Positions 17,788-26,429 of a stretch of 64,000 nt of DNA are shown in pieces. Where the stretch lies: assembly GCF_900240285.1 (NCBI RefSeq), contig NZ_OESS01000001.1, positions 1,116,001 to 1,180,000 on the forward strand, read 5' to 3'. This DNA is from Halobacillus sp. Marseille-P3879 (lineage in GTDB: Bacteria; Bacillota; Bacilli; Bacillales; Halobacillaceae). Both the position numbers and the translations under genes were made by a program. The notes beneath the pieces are model-generated. The model worked only from the letters and a program-made list of their open reading frames with translations, had not been told where the DNA came from and made no database searches. The stretch's first letter is position 1. Each line of letters starts with the position of its first letter.

Positions 17788-17817
17788 TTGCGGTTATATT
17801 CAACAGAAGGGTATAAT
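17788..17817 (+). promoter_or_regulatory. Sigma-A promoter of the lacI-ecf-nucleoside operon
   Basis: TTGCGG (17788-17793), 18-nt spacer, TATAAT (17812-17817), with operator O4 directly downstream. Confidence 0.7.
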
Positions 17818-17830
17818 AAAATCATTATAT

Positions 17831-17843
17831 TGAAGCGTTTTCA
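17831..17843. promoter_or_regulatory. LacI-type operator O4, perfect palindrome TGAAGCGTTTTCA-like
   Basis: TGAAGCGTTTTCA lies 13 nt after the -10 box, a position where a repressor blocks elongation or initiation. It does not fit the spacing of the CcpA consensus. The two arms are nearly, not exactly, symmetric. Confidence 0.6.
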
Positions 17844-17897
17844 TTTAAGGTATGTTAATTTCATATGAGTTACTTATATAGAATTCCATGTTTACAA

Positions 17898-17910
17898 GGA
17901 AACGTTTTCA
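17898..17910. promoter_or_regulatory. LacI-type operator O5 (GGAAACGTTTTCA)
   Basis: Lies 22 nt before the lacI start codon, 67 nt from O4. With O3 and O4 it makes three sites around this promoter, as expected for looped autorepression. Confidence 0.6.
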
Positions 17911-17931
17911 TAAAGAAAAGGAAGTGTACAA

Positions 17932-18969
17932 ATGGTTACTATCAAAGATGTGGCAAAAGAAGCTAATGTTTCTATATCGACGGTGTCCCGAGTGTTAAAC
18001 AATAGTGGCTATACCAGTATGGAAGTGAAAGAGAAAGTCAATAAAGCTGTTGAAAAACTTAAATTCCAAAAAAATATGGTAGCCACAGCCATGATAAAGA
18101 AGCAAACCGCAACATTCGGTTTAATTATTCCTGATATTAAGAATATTTTTTATGGAGAATTAACTCGGGCTATTGAAGATCATGCCAACCAATATGGGTT
18201 CAATGTCATTCTTTGTAATACCGATAACGACCTGGATAAAGAAGCGGAATATCTTAACTTTTTAATCCGAAAAGGGGTCGACGGGGTTATTTTTTCTACT
18301 CCGGAAATGAATGACAGAAATATAAAGGAAGTGATGAGATCGAGGTCTGATTTAGCCTTTATCAGTTTGGGAAGTCAAGTTAGCGACGTGCAAATAGACG
18401 AAGTTCTTGTGAATAACTTCGAAGGTGGATATGAAGCGACGAAACACTTATTGGACCGTGGCCACCGAAGTATAGGTTATATAGGGGGACAGGCTGATTC
18501 TTATGCATCTACTGAACGATTAAAAGGATACAGCCAGGCTTTAGAAGATCAGGGTTTAAAAGTGAACAAGAAGTTTACTAGACTAGGTGAGTTCAAAATT
18601 CAGAGTGGTTACGATAAAGGAAAAGAGTTGTTATCACTAAAAGACCGACCAACTGCAATTTTTGCGGGAAATGATGCAATTGCAGTTGGGGTATATAAAG
18701 CAGCAAGAGAGCTTCATCTTTCAATCCCTGGAGATGTATCCGTAATCGGATTTGATGATTCCCAATTTGCTGAAATTGTATTTCCAACACTGACGACGAT
18801 TCGGACGCCTATCGAAGACATGGCCCAAAAGACAGTAGAACTAGCTGTGCAAATTTCACGAAAAGGGAAGAATTTTAAAGAAACGGTTACTTTTCAACCA
18901 ACGTTAATTGAGCGCGAGTCAACTAGCAGGGTTTCACTTGAAAATATCCCTTTCTATAAGGGTTCATAA
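17932..18969 (+). CDS. LacI-family transcriptional regulator of the ECF/nucleoside operon
   Basis: A 345-residue repressor. The LacI helix-turn-helix and hinge are at 1-60 (TIKDVAKEANVSISTVSRVLNN). The periplasmic-binding-like domain begins at about 62 (FGLIIPDIKNIFYGEL) and includes FAGNDAIAVGVYKA and SVIGFDDSQFAEIVFP. It sits inside the transporter cluster, between S and T genes, with operator-like sites before both promoters, so local control is likely. The effector may be a nucleoside, a pentose-1-phosphate or a base. It is not CcpA by context, though it belongs to the same superfamily. Confidence 0.92.
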   Translation: MVTIKDVAKEANVSISTVSRVLNNSGYTSMEVKEKVNKAVEKLKFQKNMVATAMIKKQTATFGLIIPDIKNIFYGELTRAIEDHANQYGFNVILCNTDNDLDKEAEYLNFLIRKGVDGVIFSTPEMNDRNIKEVMRSRSDLAFISLGSQVSDVQIDEVLVNNFEGGYEATKHLLDRGHRSIGYIGGQADSYASTERLKGYSQALEDQGLKVNKKFTRLGEFKIQSGYDKGKELLSLKDRPTAIFAGNDAIAVGVYKAARELHLSIPGDVSVIGFDDSQFAEIVFPTLTTIRTPIEDMAQKTVELAVQISRKGKNFKETVTFQPTLIERESTSRVSLENIPFYKGS

Positions 18970-18981
18970 GGAGGAAAATGT

Positions 18982-19881
18982 GTGAACAGTTTATACTTGC
19001 CCAAGGAGAGCTTTATTCACAATCTTGATCCTAGAACTAAAATGATTTTTGTGGCTTTTGTCGTTCTTAGTTCTTTTATCTTAAATGATCCCGCCCTTCA
19101 GTTACTATTCTTAGTATTTCTTTTTCCGCTAGTTGTTGCAGCAAAGCTAGTAAAGCCTTATCTCATCTCTATGCAGTTTCTGCTGCTTTTTGCCGTACTA
19201 ATTATGACGGTACATGGAATCTACAATCCTATCGGTGTTACTCCTGTCTTTGAAATATTTGGTGGCCTCACATTTAAATATGAGTCAATGGTTTATGCAA
19301 GTGTTATGTCGTTTCGGATTTTAGTTATTGGTACCGCTGCTGTTCTGTTCGTTATGAGCACTCATCCTTCAGACATGGCTTCAGCTCTTGTGAAATGGAA
19401 GGTTCCTCATTCCTTTGCTTTCATTTTATTGTCAACGTTTCAAATCATTCCAATTATTGCGCGAGAAGCCAAAATAGTAATGGAAGCTCAGCAAGCACGA
19501 TGTTTAGATGTGAAAGGAAATTTAATTCAACGTGTGAAAAACCTAATTCCCATATTCGCCCCCCTTTTTATTATCACATTTATGAAAGTACATCAGCTCT
19601 CTTACGTATTGGAATGTCGAGCTTTCAGTCGAGAAGGCGCAAAAACCAGCTTAAGAGATACAAGAATTGGATATAAGGATTATGCATTTTTAATAGGAAT
19701 CCTTTTATTTCTTGCAATAGAGATTTACTTGCAACTTTATTTAAGCGGCTTTCTTAATCTAACAACAGATGCTTTACTCACTTATTCTTTAATAGGCACA
19801 TGGGTGGTATTTGGGTTTATGATCCTCAAGTTTATCTTTAAACGTGTACAAAGTTTAGTAGGAGGTGTGGCAGATGCTTAA
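18982..19881 (+). CDS. ecfT: ECF transporter transmembrane (T) component
   Basis: A 299-residue membrane protein of the EcfT/CbiQ family with about six spans. The two coupling helices are recognisable by QQARCLDVKGN (about 171) and LECRAFSREGAKTS (about 211), variants of the Ala-Arg-X signatures that contact the ATPases. GTG start at 18982 with AAGGAGG 7 nt upstream. The last 8 bases overlap the ATPase gene. It is a dedicated T subunit: the genes sit with their own S component, so this is a group I-type ECF system spread over two transcription units. Confidence 0.9.
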   Translation: MNSLYLPKESFIHNLDPRTKMIFVAFVVLSSFILNDPALQLLFLVFLFPLVVAAKLVKPYLISMQFLLLFAVLIMTVHGIYNPIGVTPVFEIFGGLTFKYESMVYASVMSFRILVIGTAAVLFVMSTHPSDMASALVKWKVPHSFAFILLSTFQIIPIIAREAKIVMEAQQARCLDVKGNLIQRVKNLIPIFAPLFIITFMKVHQLSYVLECRAFSREGAKTSLRDTRIGYKDYAFLIGILLFLAIEIYLQLYLSGFLNLTTDALLTYSLIGTWVVFGFMILKFIFKRVQSLVGGVADA

Positions 19882-20734
19882 GAATCAAAGAGCCATTGAA
19901 GTTTCTGGACTATCTTTTCTTTTTCCTGATGCAGAGGTGAAAGCATTAAGAAATATTAACTTTTCCGTAGATTACGGGGAAATTCTTGGCATTATTGGAC
20001 CTACAGGAGCAGGGAAATCAACGCTTGCTATGTGTATTAACGGGCTGGTCCCACAGGTTATTCAAGGGGAATTAGAAGGTAAAGTTTATGTCAAGGGACT
20101 GGATGTTCACAAGGGCAATGTAGCTAAAATGTCTGAACACGTCGGGTTTGTTTTTCAAGAACCAGAAAACCAGCTTAGCCAAATGACGATTGAGGAAGAA
20201 GTAGCGTTTGGGCTAGGGAACTTAGGGGTTCCAAGAGAACAAATGGAGGGCCGAATTAAAGAAGCCCTCCAGCAGGTGGGTTTACTAGGATTTGAGAAAC
20301 GAAGCCCTCTTGCATTATCCGGAGGACAGCAGCAACGTCTGGCTATTGCTTCTGTTCTTGCAATGAAGCCAACTATTATGATTATGGACGAACCAACTTC
20401 TATGCTCGATCCTAAGGGAAAGAATGAAGTATATGATGTACTGAGAAGCCTTAAGGAACACGGAATGACTGGAATTATTATTGACCATGAAGTTGAAAGA
20501 ATAGCGGAGTATTGTGATAAGGTGCTCGTTCTAAATGAAGGAGAAGAGCAAATGTTCGGTCCTTCTGCAGAGGTCTTTGCGCAAATTGACACACTTCATC
20601 AATTGACTATGCATGCTCCTCAGGTTACTGAACTTCTCCATCAATACAATCAGAAAAACAAACAAGATGTAAAATTATCAACTAGTATCGAAGAAGCTGC
20701 AGCAATATTAGAAAACGCTTACATTAAGAGTTGA
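19874..20734 (+). CDS. ecfA1: ECF transporter ATPase A1
   Basis: A 286-residue ATPase with a complete set of motifs: Walker A GPTGAGKST (about 45), Q-loop FQEPENQLSQMTI, signature LSGGQQQRLAIASVLA (about 142) and Walker B IMIMDEPTSMLD, with H-loop IIDHEVERI. The Q-loop text PENQL is characteristic of ECF ATPases. The ATG at 19874 is preferred to the GTG at 19865, which lies inside the AGGAGG ribosome site. It pairs with A2 as a heterodimer. Confidence 0.92.
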   Translation: MLKNQRAIEVSGLSFLFPDAEVKALRNINFSVDYGEILGIIGPTGAGKSTLAMCINGLVPQVIQGELEGKVYVKGLDVHKGNVAKMSEHVGFVFQEPENQLSQMTIEEEVAFGLGNLGVPREQMEGRIKEALQQVGLLGFEKRSPLALSGGQQQRLAIASVLAMKPTIMIMDEPTSMLDPKGKNEVYDVLRSLKEHGMTGIIIDHEVERIAEYCDKVLVLNEGEEQMFGPSAEVFAQIDTLHQLTMHAPQVTELLHQYNQKNKQDVKLSTSIEEAAAILENAYIKS

Positions 20735-20758
20735 ACTATTATTAAGGAGGGCTATTTT

Positions 20759-21607
20759 ATGGAGCCGTATATTTCAGTCCGTGATGTGACTCATGTTTAT
20801 TCAAATGGGGTTACTGCTATAAAGGATATTGACCTTGATATTTATGATAATGAAGCGGTAGCTATTTTAGGGAGTAATGGATCTGGAAAAACGACGTTAG
20901 TGAAACACTTTAATGGGCTGTTAAAGCCAACTAAGGGAAAAATTACTGTCGGAGGCTTAAATACAAGGAAAGAGCGAATCTCTAAGTTGTCCAGTTTAGT
21001 AGGATATGTTTTCCAAAACCCAAATCACCAAACTTTTTTACCGAACGTGATCCAGGAACTGGAATACGGCTGTAAGAATCTGCGTATGTCAGAAGAAGAG
21101 ATTGAAGAGCGTGTAAACAAAGCAGTTGAGCTTTTTGAATTAGAAAATTATTTAAACGAGAATCCATTTGATCTTAATTCCAGTCAGAGAAAAGAAGTAG
21201 CGATGGCTTCAATTATGGCCATATCCCCGCGGGTAATTGTCTTGGACGAGCCAACAACCGGTCAAGACCATAAAGGCTGTCAGCGGATACTACATCTCGT
21301 TCGTATGTTCCAGAAGCACGGACACATTGTGGTGTTAATTACCCATGATATGCATTTAATAGGAGAATTAAATTGCCGAACAGTCGTCATGCATCAGAGT
21401 GAAAAGGTTGCTGATGGCCATGCTGAGGACGTCTTCGCTGACAAGAGGATTATGGATTTGGCAGGACTTCAACCTCCTCAAATTACTTCACTTGCTCATA
21501 GTTTACCGTTTTTAAATTCTAATAAAACCTATTTAACCATTGATTCCGTTTTACAATCGATGAAAGTAAACACTGAGGAGGGCGTTAAAATTGTTACACG
21601 AACTTAA
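20759..21607 (+). CDS. ecfA2: ECF transporter ATPase A2 with degenerate signature motif
   Basis: A 282-residue ATPase. Walker A GSNGSGKTT (38-46), Q-loop FQNPNHQTFLPNV (85-97), Walker B VIVLDEPTTGQD (159-170) and H-loop LITHDMHLI are intact. The ABC signature is not: LSGGQ is replaced by LNSSQRKEV (139-147). In a heterodimer this would weaken the ATP site formed by this signature with Walker A of A1. Asymmetric ATPase pairs are known in ABC transporters, but a changed signature is unusual in ECF systems. Its 3' end overlaps the next gene by 17 bases. Confidence 0.9.
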   Translation: MEPYISVRDVTHVYSNGVTAIKDIDLDIYDNEAVAILGSNGSGKTTLVKHFNGLLKPTKGKITVGGLNTRKERISKLSSLVGYVFQNPNHQTFLPNVIQELEYGCKNLRMSEEEIEERVNKAVELFELENYLNENPFDLNSSQRKEVAMASIMAISPRVIVLDEPTTGQDHKGCQRILHLVRMFQKHGHIVVLITHDMHLIGELNCRTVVMHQSEKVADGHAEDVFADKRIMDLAGLQPPQITSLAHSLPFLNSNKTYLTIDSVLQSMKVNTEEGVKIVTRT

Positions 21608-22454
21608 ATGGAAGTCTAAAGCCTATCGACCAGAATTAGAAGATCATTCCCAGTACCATATTCGTTGCAAACCAGGAGATATTGCGAAGTATGTTCTATT
21701 ACCTGGTGACCCAGAGCGCGTCGGGCAAATGGCTGAGCAGTGGGATCAAAAAGAACATATCGCTACTTATAGAGAACACGTTACATACACTGGAAAAGTT
21801 GGTGGTGTAGATATTTCAGCGTGTTCGACTGGAGCGGGAGGCCCTTCTACAGCCAGTGCATTGGAAGAGCTAGCTGAGATTGGGGCAGAAACTTTCATTC
21901 GTGTAGGTACTTGCGGGGCAATGCAGGAAAACATTAATCCTGGAGATCTTATCATCTGCGCCGGAGCTGTCCGATACGACGGTACGAGTGACCAATACGT
22001 TGATTCTAAGTTTCCGGCTGTAGCAAACCAGGAAGTAATAATGGCATTGATCGAAGCTGCTGAACGACTTGGAGTCACTTATCACGTAGGTATCGGATAC
22101 ACTTCAGCTTCCTTTTTCTGTGGTCAAGGACGTCCAGGCTTTAATAACTACAATCAAAGCTTTATGAACACAATCATGGACGATATGCAAAAAGCAGGCG
22201 TTTTGAATTTTGAAATGGAAGCAGCAACTGTATTAACCCTGAGTAGTTTATTTAACTTAAGGTCGGGAGCTATATTTACAGCAGTTGCAAATAGAGTGAA
22301 GGATGAATTCGCTTATAAAGGAGAAGGTGTAACTCAATCAATCGCTGTGGCAACAGAAGCTACTAAAATATTAAATCAGTGGGATGAATTAAAGAAAAAA
22401 TCAGGCAAGCCTTACTTTTTCCCCTCATTATTACAAAATGAAAAAACAATATAA
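21591..22454 (+). CDS. Nucleoside phosphorylase, uridine phosphorylase-like (NP-I family)
   Basis: A 287-residue cytosolic enzyme. Phosphate-binding LPGDPERVGQM (about 37) and CSTGAGGPSTASALEEL, RVGTCGAMQENINPGD and the ribose-site FEMEAATVLTL (about 204) mark the NP-I family. FFCGQGRPGFN keeps the Gln and Arg that bind the uracil ring in E. coli Udp, so uridine-type pyrimidine nucleosides are the best guess. The product would be pentose-1-phosphate. The start is TTG with GAGGAGGG 8 nt upstream, inside ecfA2. A purine nucleoside role is the alternative. Confidence 0.88.
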   Translation: MLHELKWKSKAYRPELEDHSQYHIRCKPGDIAKYVLLPGDPERVGQMAEQWDQKEHIATYREHVTYTGKVGGVDISACSTGAGGPSTASALEELAEIGAETFIRVGTCGAMQENINPGDLIICAGAVRYDGTSDQYVDSKFPAVANQEVIMALIEAAERLGVTYHVGIGYTSASFFCGQGRPGFNNYNQSFMNTIMDDMQKAGVLNFEMEAATVLTLSSLFNLRSGAIFTAVANRVKDEFAYKGEGVTQSIAVATEATKILNQWDELKKKSGKPYFFPSLLQNEKTI

Positions 22455-22472
22455 TTATAAGGAGGACTTTGA

Positions 22473-23264
22473 ATGAAAATAGGAATCGTTGGCGGTACAG
22501 GATTTTATAATTTAGTGGATGGTATGGTGGAGCAAACAGTTTCCACTGAGTATGGAGAAGTAACTGTCTTTGTTGGAAAGTATGCGGGTAAAGACATTTA
22601 TTTTCTTCCTAGGCACGGAAAAACTCATGACAGTCTAGCCCATGAAATCAATTATCGAGCTAATATGCTTGCATTAAAAGAATTAGGAATAAACCATGTA
22701 ATAGCGATGTGCGCGGTAGGTTCTTTAAATCCACAAATCCCAGTAGGAACTTTAGCTTTGCTAGACCAATTTATGGATGTGACTACAAAGCGTGTGACCA
22801 CTTATGGGAAATATTCTGTAGAAATTACCCAGCCATATTGTCCTGACCTTAACCAGAGTTTCTTAGACGCAGCGGGGGAGCTAGGATATGAGATTGTTCC
22901 AAAAGCGAACTACATTTGTGTGGACGGTCCACGCTATGAAACTTCGTTAGAAATTAATGTGTATAAACAGTGGGGAATGGATGTGGTAGGAATGACGAAT
23001 GCAACAGAAGCCATTCTGGCACGTGAATTAGGTCTTGCTTATGCTGTAGTGACGATCTCAACAGACTTAGCGGCAGGAACTACGGATGTCCCACCGGATC
23101 TAGAGACCCACAAAAATGTAGTGAAAGACAATCAGCAAAAAATCCGCAGCCTTTTCCTTAAGGCAGTTGAATTGATTTCTAATGAGCGACCTTCCATTGC
23201 TCATAAAGCTTACGAAAGAGCTTTGGCAGCTCGCAAAGAAAAATTGGCTAAACCGAGTGTGTAA
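22473..23264 (+). CDS. MTA/purine nucleoside phosphorylase family protein (MtnP-like)
   Basis: A 263-residue enzyme of the PNP/MTAP family (NP-I trimeric type). It shows GIVGGTGFYNL at the start, FLPRHGKTHDSLAHEINYRANM (about 47-68), the GSL loop CAVGSLNPQIPVG, CVDGPRYET and GMTNATEAILAREL (about 173). The adenine-pocket region, TDYD in methylthioadenosine phosphorylases, reads STDLAAGTTD here, so it could accept 6-amino or 6-oxo purines. It would release a base and (5-substituted) ribose-1-phosphate. Strong GGAGG site before the ATG. Confidence 0.88.
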   Translation: MKIGIVGGTGFYNLVDGMVEQTVSTEYGEVTVFVGKYAGKDIYFLPRHGKTHDSLAHEINYRANMLALKELGINHVIAMCAVGSLNPQIPVGTLALLDQFMDVTTKRVTTYGKYSVEITQPYCPDLNQSFLDAAGELGYEIVPKANYICVDGPRYETSLEINVYKQWGMDVVGMTNATEAILARELGLAYAVVTISTDLAAGTTDVPPDLETHKNVVKDNQQKIRSLFLKAVELISNERPSIAHKAYERALAARKEKLAKPSV

Positions 23265-23270
23265 CTGGCA

Positions 23271-24692
23271 ATGTCAGTATTGATTAAAAATGCTGAAATT
23301 CTATCAATGGATGATGTGAGAGGCACCATAAAAGGAAGTTTATTTATAGAAGAAGGAAAAATAACAAGAATCTTTCCACATGAACAAAAAGCGGGTGCAC
23401 CGGTCCTTGCAGCAGAGGAAGTCATCGATGCTCAGTGGAACCTTCTAATACCAGGGATGACCAATGCACATTATCATTCGTATTCCAACCTTCTTAAGGG
23501 AACGAAGAGTAACTTGCCTTTAGAACTCTGGTCTTTGTATACCATTGCATATGGACTTTCTTTAGATGATGAAGATATTTATTTATCTGTTCTCATCGGT
23601 GCTGCCGACATGATCCGCAGCGGCATTACTGGGTGTGTTGATCATTTTCCTCACTTGAACAGAGCGGTTGCGGCTTTGCAAGCGTATGAGAAGTCAGGTA
23701 TGCATGTTGGATTTGCCCCAATGATACAGAATGTTTCAGATGAAGAGTTTTTAGGTTTGTCTGATGAGAAAAATAACCCAGTGTACGAACTGGATGAAAT
23801 AAGGGATTTCTACACCAACCTCATACACAATTGGCACTTAAAAAATGAAAAAATTCAAGTCATGCTGGGTCCTAATGCACCACAAAGGTGCAGCCAGGAA
23901 GCATTAAAGTTATGTAAGGACCTGAGTGATCAATATGGGTTAGAAGTTCACACTCATTTATTAGAAACGAAAATTCAAAAGGATATCGGAGATCTAACTT
24001 TCGCTAACGGGGTATTGGGTCATTTAGACGAAGCAGGATTACTAAATGAAAAACTGTCAGTCGCTCATGCGGTTTGGTTAGACGAGCACGAAATGAATCG
24101 AATAATAGAAAAAGATGTTTCTGTAGTGCATAACCCTGCCAGCAATATGATTTTGGGGAGCGGGATTGCTCCTGTAGCTAATTATGTGAATCGCAATATT
24201 TCTGTAGGGCTAGGTTCAGATGCATCAAATTGCGGAATCAGCCATTGCTCATTTGAAATGATGAGATTGTCTCTCATGATGTCCCGAGTAAACAATAGAG
24301 ACTATGAAAATTGGCTGCAGCCTGATGAGGTGTTCAATATGGCCACACGCTCTGGAGGTCACATAGTAAAGGGAAGCAAGCGGGGGAAAATTGCGGAAGG
24401 TTATAACGCAGATCTTGTTCTTGTTAATCGAAAATCAAACACGTTCATTTCAAAGGAAGATTTAATCTCTCAACTTGTTTTTTATGAACAAGGACAATCT
24501 ATTAAAGCTGTCATGATTAAAGGAAAGTGGGTTTATCGAGAGAATAAGATACTTGCTTTTGATGAGCAGGAGATAATTGAGCGTATTCAAGAGAGATCAG
24601 GTGAATTAAGAAGGAGAGTACAGGGAGCGCTTTCGAAAGTAGAAGAGAAGAAACCAGTTTTAGAAGAGTTTTATCACCAATTTTATAACTAG
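23271..24692 (+). CDS. Amidohydrolase, nucleoside/MTA-SAH deaminase-like
   Basis: A 473-residue TrzA/AtzA-type metal hydrolase of the amidohydrolase superfamily. Metal ligands are in place: HYH (67 and 69), VHTHLLE (near 224), AHAVWLDEHE (near 263) and the catalytic Asp in GLGSDAS. Relatives deaminate methylthioadenosine, S-adenosylhomocysteine, adenosine or guanine. In this operon it may turn an aminopurine nucleoside or base into the form that the phosphorylases use. It starts 6 nt after the previous stop with no strong ribosome site, so translation is probably coupled. The substrate cannot be told from sequence. Confidence 0.85.
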   Translation: MSVLIKNAEILSMDDVRGTIKGSLFIEEGKITRIFPHEQKAGAPVLAAEEVIDAQWNLLIPGMTNAHYHSYSNLLKGTKSNLPLELWSLYTIAYGLSLDDEDIYLSVLIGAADMIRSGITGCVDHFPHLNRAVAALQAYEKSGMHVGFAPMIQNVSDEEFLGLSDEKNNPVYELDEIRDFYTNLIHNWHLKNEKIQVMLGPNAPQRCSQEALKLCKDLSDQYGLEVHTHLLETKIQKDIGDLTFANGVLGHLDEAGLLNEKLSVAHAVWLDEHEMNRIIEKDVSVVHNPASNMILGSGIAPVANYVNRNISVGLGSDASNCGISHCSFEMMRLSLMMSRVNNRDYENWLQPDEVFNMATRSGGHIVKGSKRGKIAEGYNADLVLVNRKSNTFISKEDLISQLVFYEQGQSIKAVMIKGKWVYRENKILAFDEQEIIERIQERSGELRRRVQGALSKVEEKKPVLEEFYHQFYN

Positions 24693-24704
24693 GAGGGTAT
24701 GTGT

Positions 24705-25313
24705 ATGAATTTAGAATTGTTAAAAAAAGAATTGCAATATGTTTCTCGTAAAATTTACCAAAAGGGTTATACACAGGCCACAGGTGGAAATATTAGTGTG
24801 AGAATTCCAGGGACTGACTATGTACTCATAAAGAGAAGCGGAATCAGCCTTGGAGAGGTTACTCGAGAAGATGCTCTGATTGTCGATATGGATGGAGAGG
24901 TTATTGAAGGTCAAGGAAAGCCTTCAAAGGAAATTGGTTTTCACTTAGGAGTATATAAAGTTCGGCCAGACGTAAACGCGATTGTTCACTGTCACCCTAA
25001 TTACTCCATCGGGTATGCATGCCTTGGGATGGAACTTCCACTGCCAACAGTGACAGCTCAAAAGTTACTAGGACACGTGCCGGTAGCAGATACAGCACCT
25101 TCTGGGTCAAAAGAATTAGCTCAGCACGTGACGGACGTGTTTACAAAGTATCCAGACATCAAAATTTCTCTTATGAAAAATCATGGGGTTTGTGCGGTAG
25201 GTCCAACTTTGGAAGCTGCTTATAATGTAGTTGACCTTGCGGAAGCAACAGCAAAACAGGCTTTTATACTCTCGCAGCTTCGCGTTGTGGAAAAAAACGC
25301 AGTAACTCAATAA
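24705..25313 (+). CDS. Class II aldolase, Ald2/DrdA/fuculose-1-phosphate aldolase type
   Basis: A 202-residue zinc aldolase. The metal site is complete: Glu76 in SKEIGFH, His95 and His97 in VHCHPNY, His160 in KNHGVCAVG. The N-terminal GNISVRIPG loop binds the phosphate. Family members cleave ketose-1-phosphates to DHAP and an aldehyde. With the isomerase directly downstream it should split the ketopentose-1-phosphate made from the nucleoside sugar. Glycolaldehyde, acetaldehyde or methylthioacetaldehyde would be the second product for ribose, 5-deoxyribose or methylthioribose. ATG 24705 is chosen over 24699 for ribosome-site spacing. MtnB-type dehydratases share the fold and are an alternative. 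Confidence 0.85.
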   Translation: MNLELLKKELQYVSRKIYQKGYTQATGGNISVRIPGTDYVLIKRSGISLGEVTREDALIVDMDGEVIEGQGKPSKEIGFHLGVYKVRPDVNAIVHCHPNYSIGYACLGMELPLPTVTAQKLLGHVPVADTAPSGSKELAQHVTDVFTKYPDIKISLMKNHGVCAVGPTLEAAYNVVDLAEATAKQAFILSQLRVVEKNAVTQ

Positions 25314-25328
25314 GAAAGGAGGTATATT

Positions 25329-26396
25329 ATGCGACTAATTGAACAATTTGTTCAAGAAAACAAAGAAAAAGGACTGGCAATGCCGATCTGGTTTGAAAAT
25401 GGAACTTTAAAACTAATCGATCAAACTAAACTTCCTTTTAAAGAAGACGTATGTCAAATCACGAGTGTCAGTCAACTGGGTAAAGCCATCTCCTCCATGA
25501 TGATTCGAGGTTCAGGGGCCATAGGAATTTGTGGGGCATATGGCATTTTTTTGGCTGCATTACAAACAAATGGGAATCCTCAAGAGGTAAAAGAAGCTGG
25601 AGATTTTTTGAAAAACACGCGACCAACCGCTGTGAACCTTATGAAAACCGTAGATGAAATAGTGGAACAAGCTAAAGGTTCTGGAGAAGAACTCATTACA
25701 ACAGTTGAAGAAAAGGCAGTTGGTATACTTAAACGTCAATTAGATTTTGAATATCAGCTTGGTTCTTATGGAGCTGAGTTAATCAATGACGGTGATAGGA
25801 TTATGACACACTGTCACTCAGGTGCTTTTGGGGGAGCTGGATACGGAGGTAGAGCCCTTTCAGTTATTAGAACCGCCCATGAGCAAGGTAAAAACATCCA
25901 TATCTACACGTGTGAGACACGTCCATATTTACAAGGAGCTCGAATTACCGCATTAGAACTTAAGAAATTTGGTATCCCTCACACATTAATTACCGATAAC
26001 ATGTCCGGATTTTGTATGAGTGAAGGCTATATCGACAAAGTTGTCGTTGGCTCCGATCGGGTGGCCTCCAACGGGGATTTAGCCAATAAAGTTGGAACGT
26101 ATATGCATGCCCTAGCGGCTCAAAATCATGACATACCTTTTTATGCAGCAACTTCCAGTCATACCATAGACTTTAACACACCTGCCGGAAGATATATTGA
26201 AGTCGAAATGCGTAATCCGAGTGAGGTGACACATTTTAATGGAAAACCTATAGCTCCTGAAGGGGTTCAGGCATTATACCCTTCTTTTGATATTACTCCA
26301 AACTCGTTAATTACAGGAATTATTACAGAAAAGGGGGTAATAACCGCTCCTTATGAGACGCACTTGAGAAAAGTAATTGAAAAATCCGCTGTATAG
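25329..26396 (+). CDS. MtnA-like aldopentose-1-phosphate isomerase (aIF-2B-alpha family)
   Basis: A 355-residue enzyme of the MtnA/ribose-1,5-bisphosphate isomerase family. The two catalytic residues of MtnA are conserved: Cys162 in MTHCHSGAFG and Asp243 in VGSDRVASNGD. RGSGAIGICGAYG (60-72) matches the phosphate-loop RGAPAIG of MtnA with one change. It should turn an aldopentose-1-phosphate into the ketose-1-phosphate. No kinase, dehydratase or enolase of the usual methionine salvage pathway is nearby, and the aldolase precedes it, which favours a DHAP-forming route. AGGAGGT precedes the ATG. Confidence 0.88.
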   Translation: MRLIEQFVQENKEKGLAMPIWFENGTLKLIDQTKLPFKEDVCQITSVSQLGKAISSMMIRGSGAIGICGAYGIFLAALQTNGNPQEVKEAGDFLKNTRPTAVNLMKTVDEIVEQAKGSGEELITTVEEKAVGILKRQLDFEYQLGSYGAELINDGDRIMTHCHSGAFGGAGYGGRALSVIRTAHEQGKNIHIYTCETRPYLQGARITALELKKFGIPHTLITDNMSGFCMSEGYIDKVVVGSDRVASNGDLANKVGTYMHALAAQNHDIPFYAATSSHTIDFNTPAGRYIEVEMRNPSEVTHFNGKPIAPEGVQALYPSFDITPNSLITGIITEKGVITAPYETHLRKVIEKSAV

Positions 26397-26429
26397 TATA
26401 ATCTATCTGGTATGGCAGGAGGTTGATGT

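Larger units (their letters stand above)
17567..17931 (+). promoter_or_regulatory. Regulatory intergenic region between the S-component gene and lacI
   Basis: This 365-nt gap is dense in signals. A stem-loop (CATCAATTC 17573-17581 with GAATTGATG 17597-17605) follows the S gene. Two mutually exclusive hairpins lie at 17660-17696. Three operator-like palindromes (17726, 17831, 17898) and a sigma-A promoter (17788-17817) then lead to the LacI gene. No open frame is supported. Confidence 0.7.

Noticed and set aside
17831-17843. cre site for CcpA at O4
   Set aside because: TGAAGCG has one base too few between TG and CG for the cre consensus; a LacI operator fits better.
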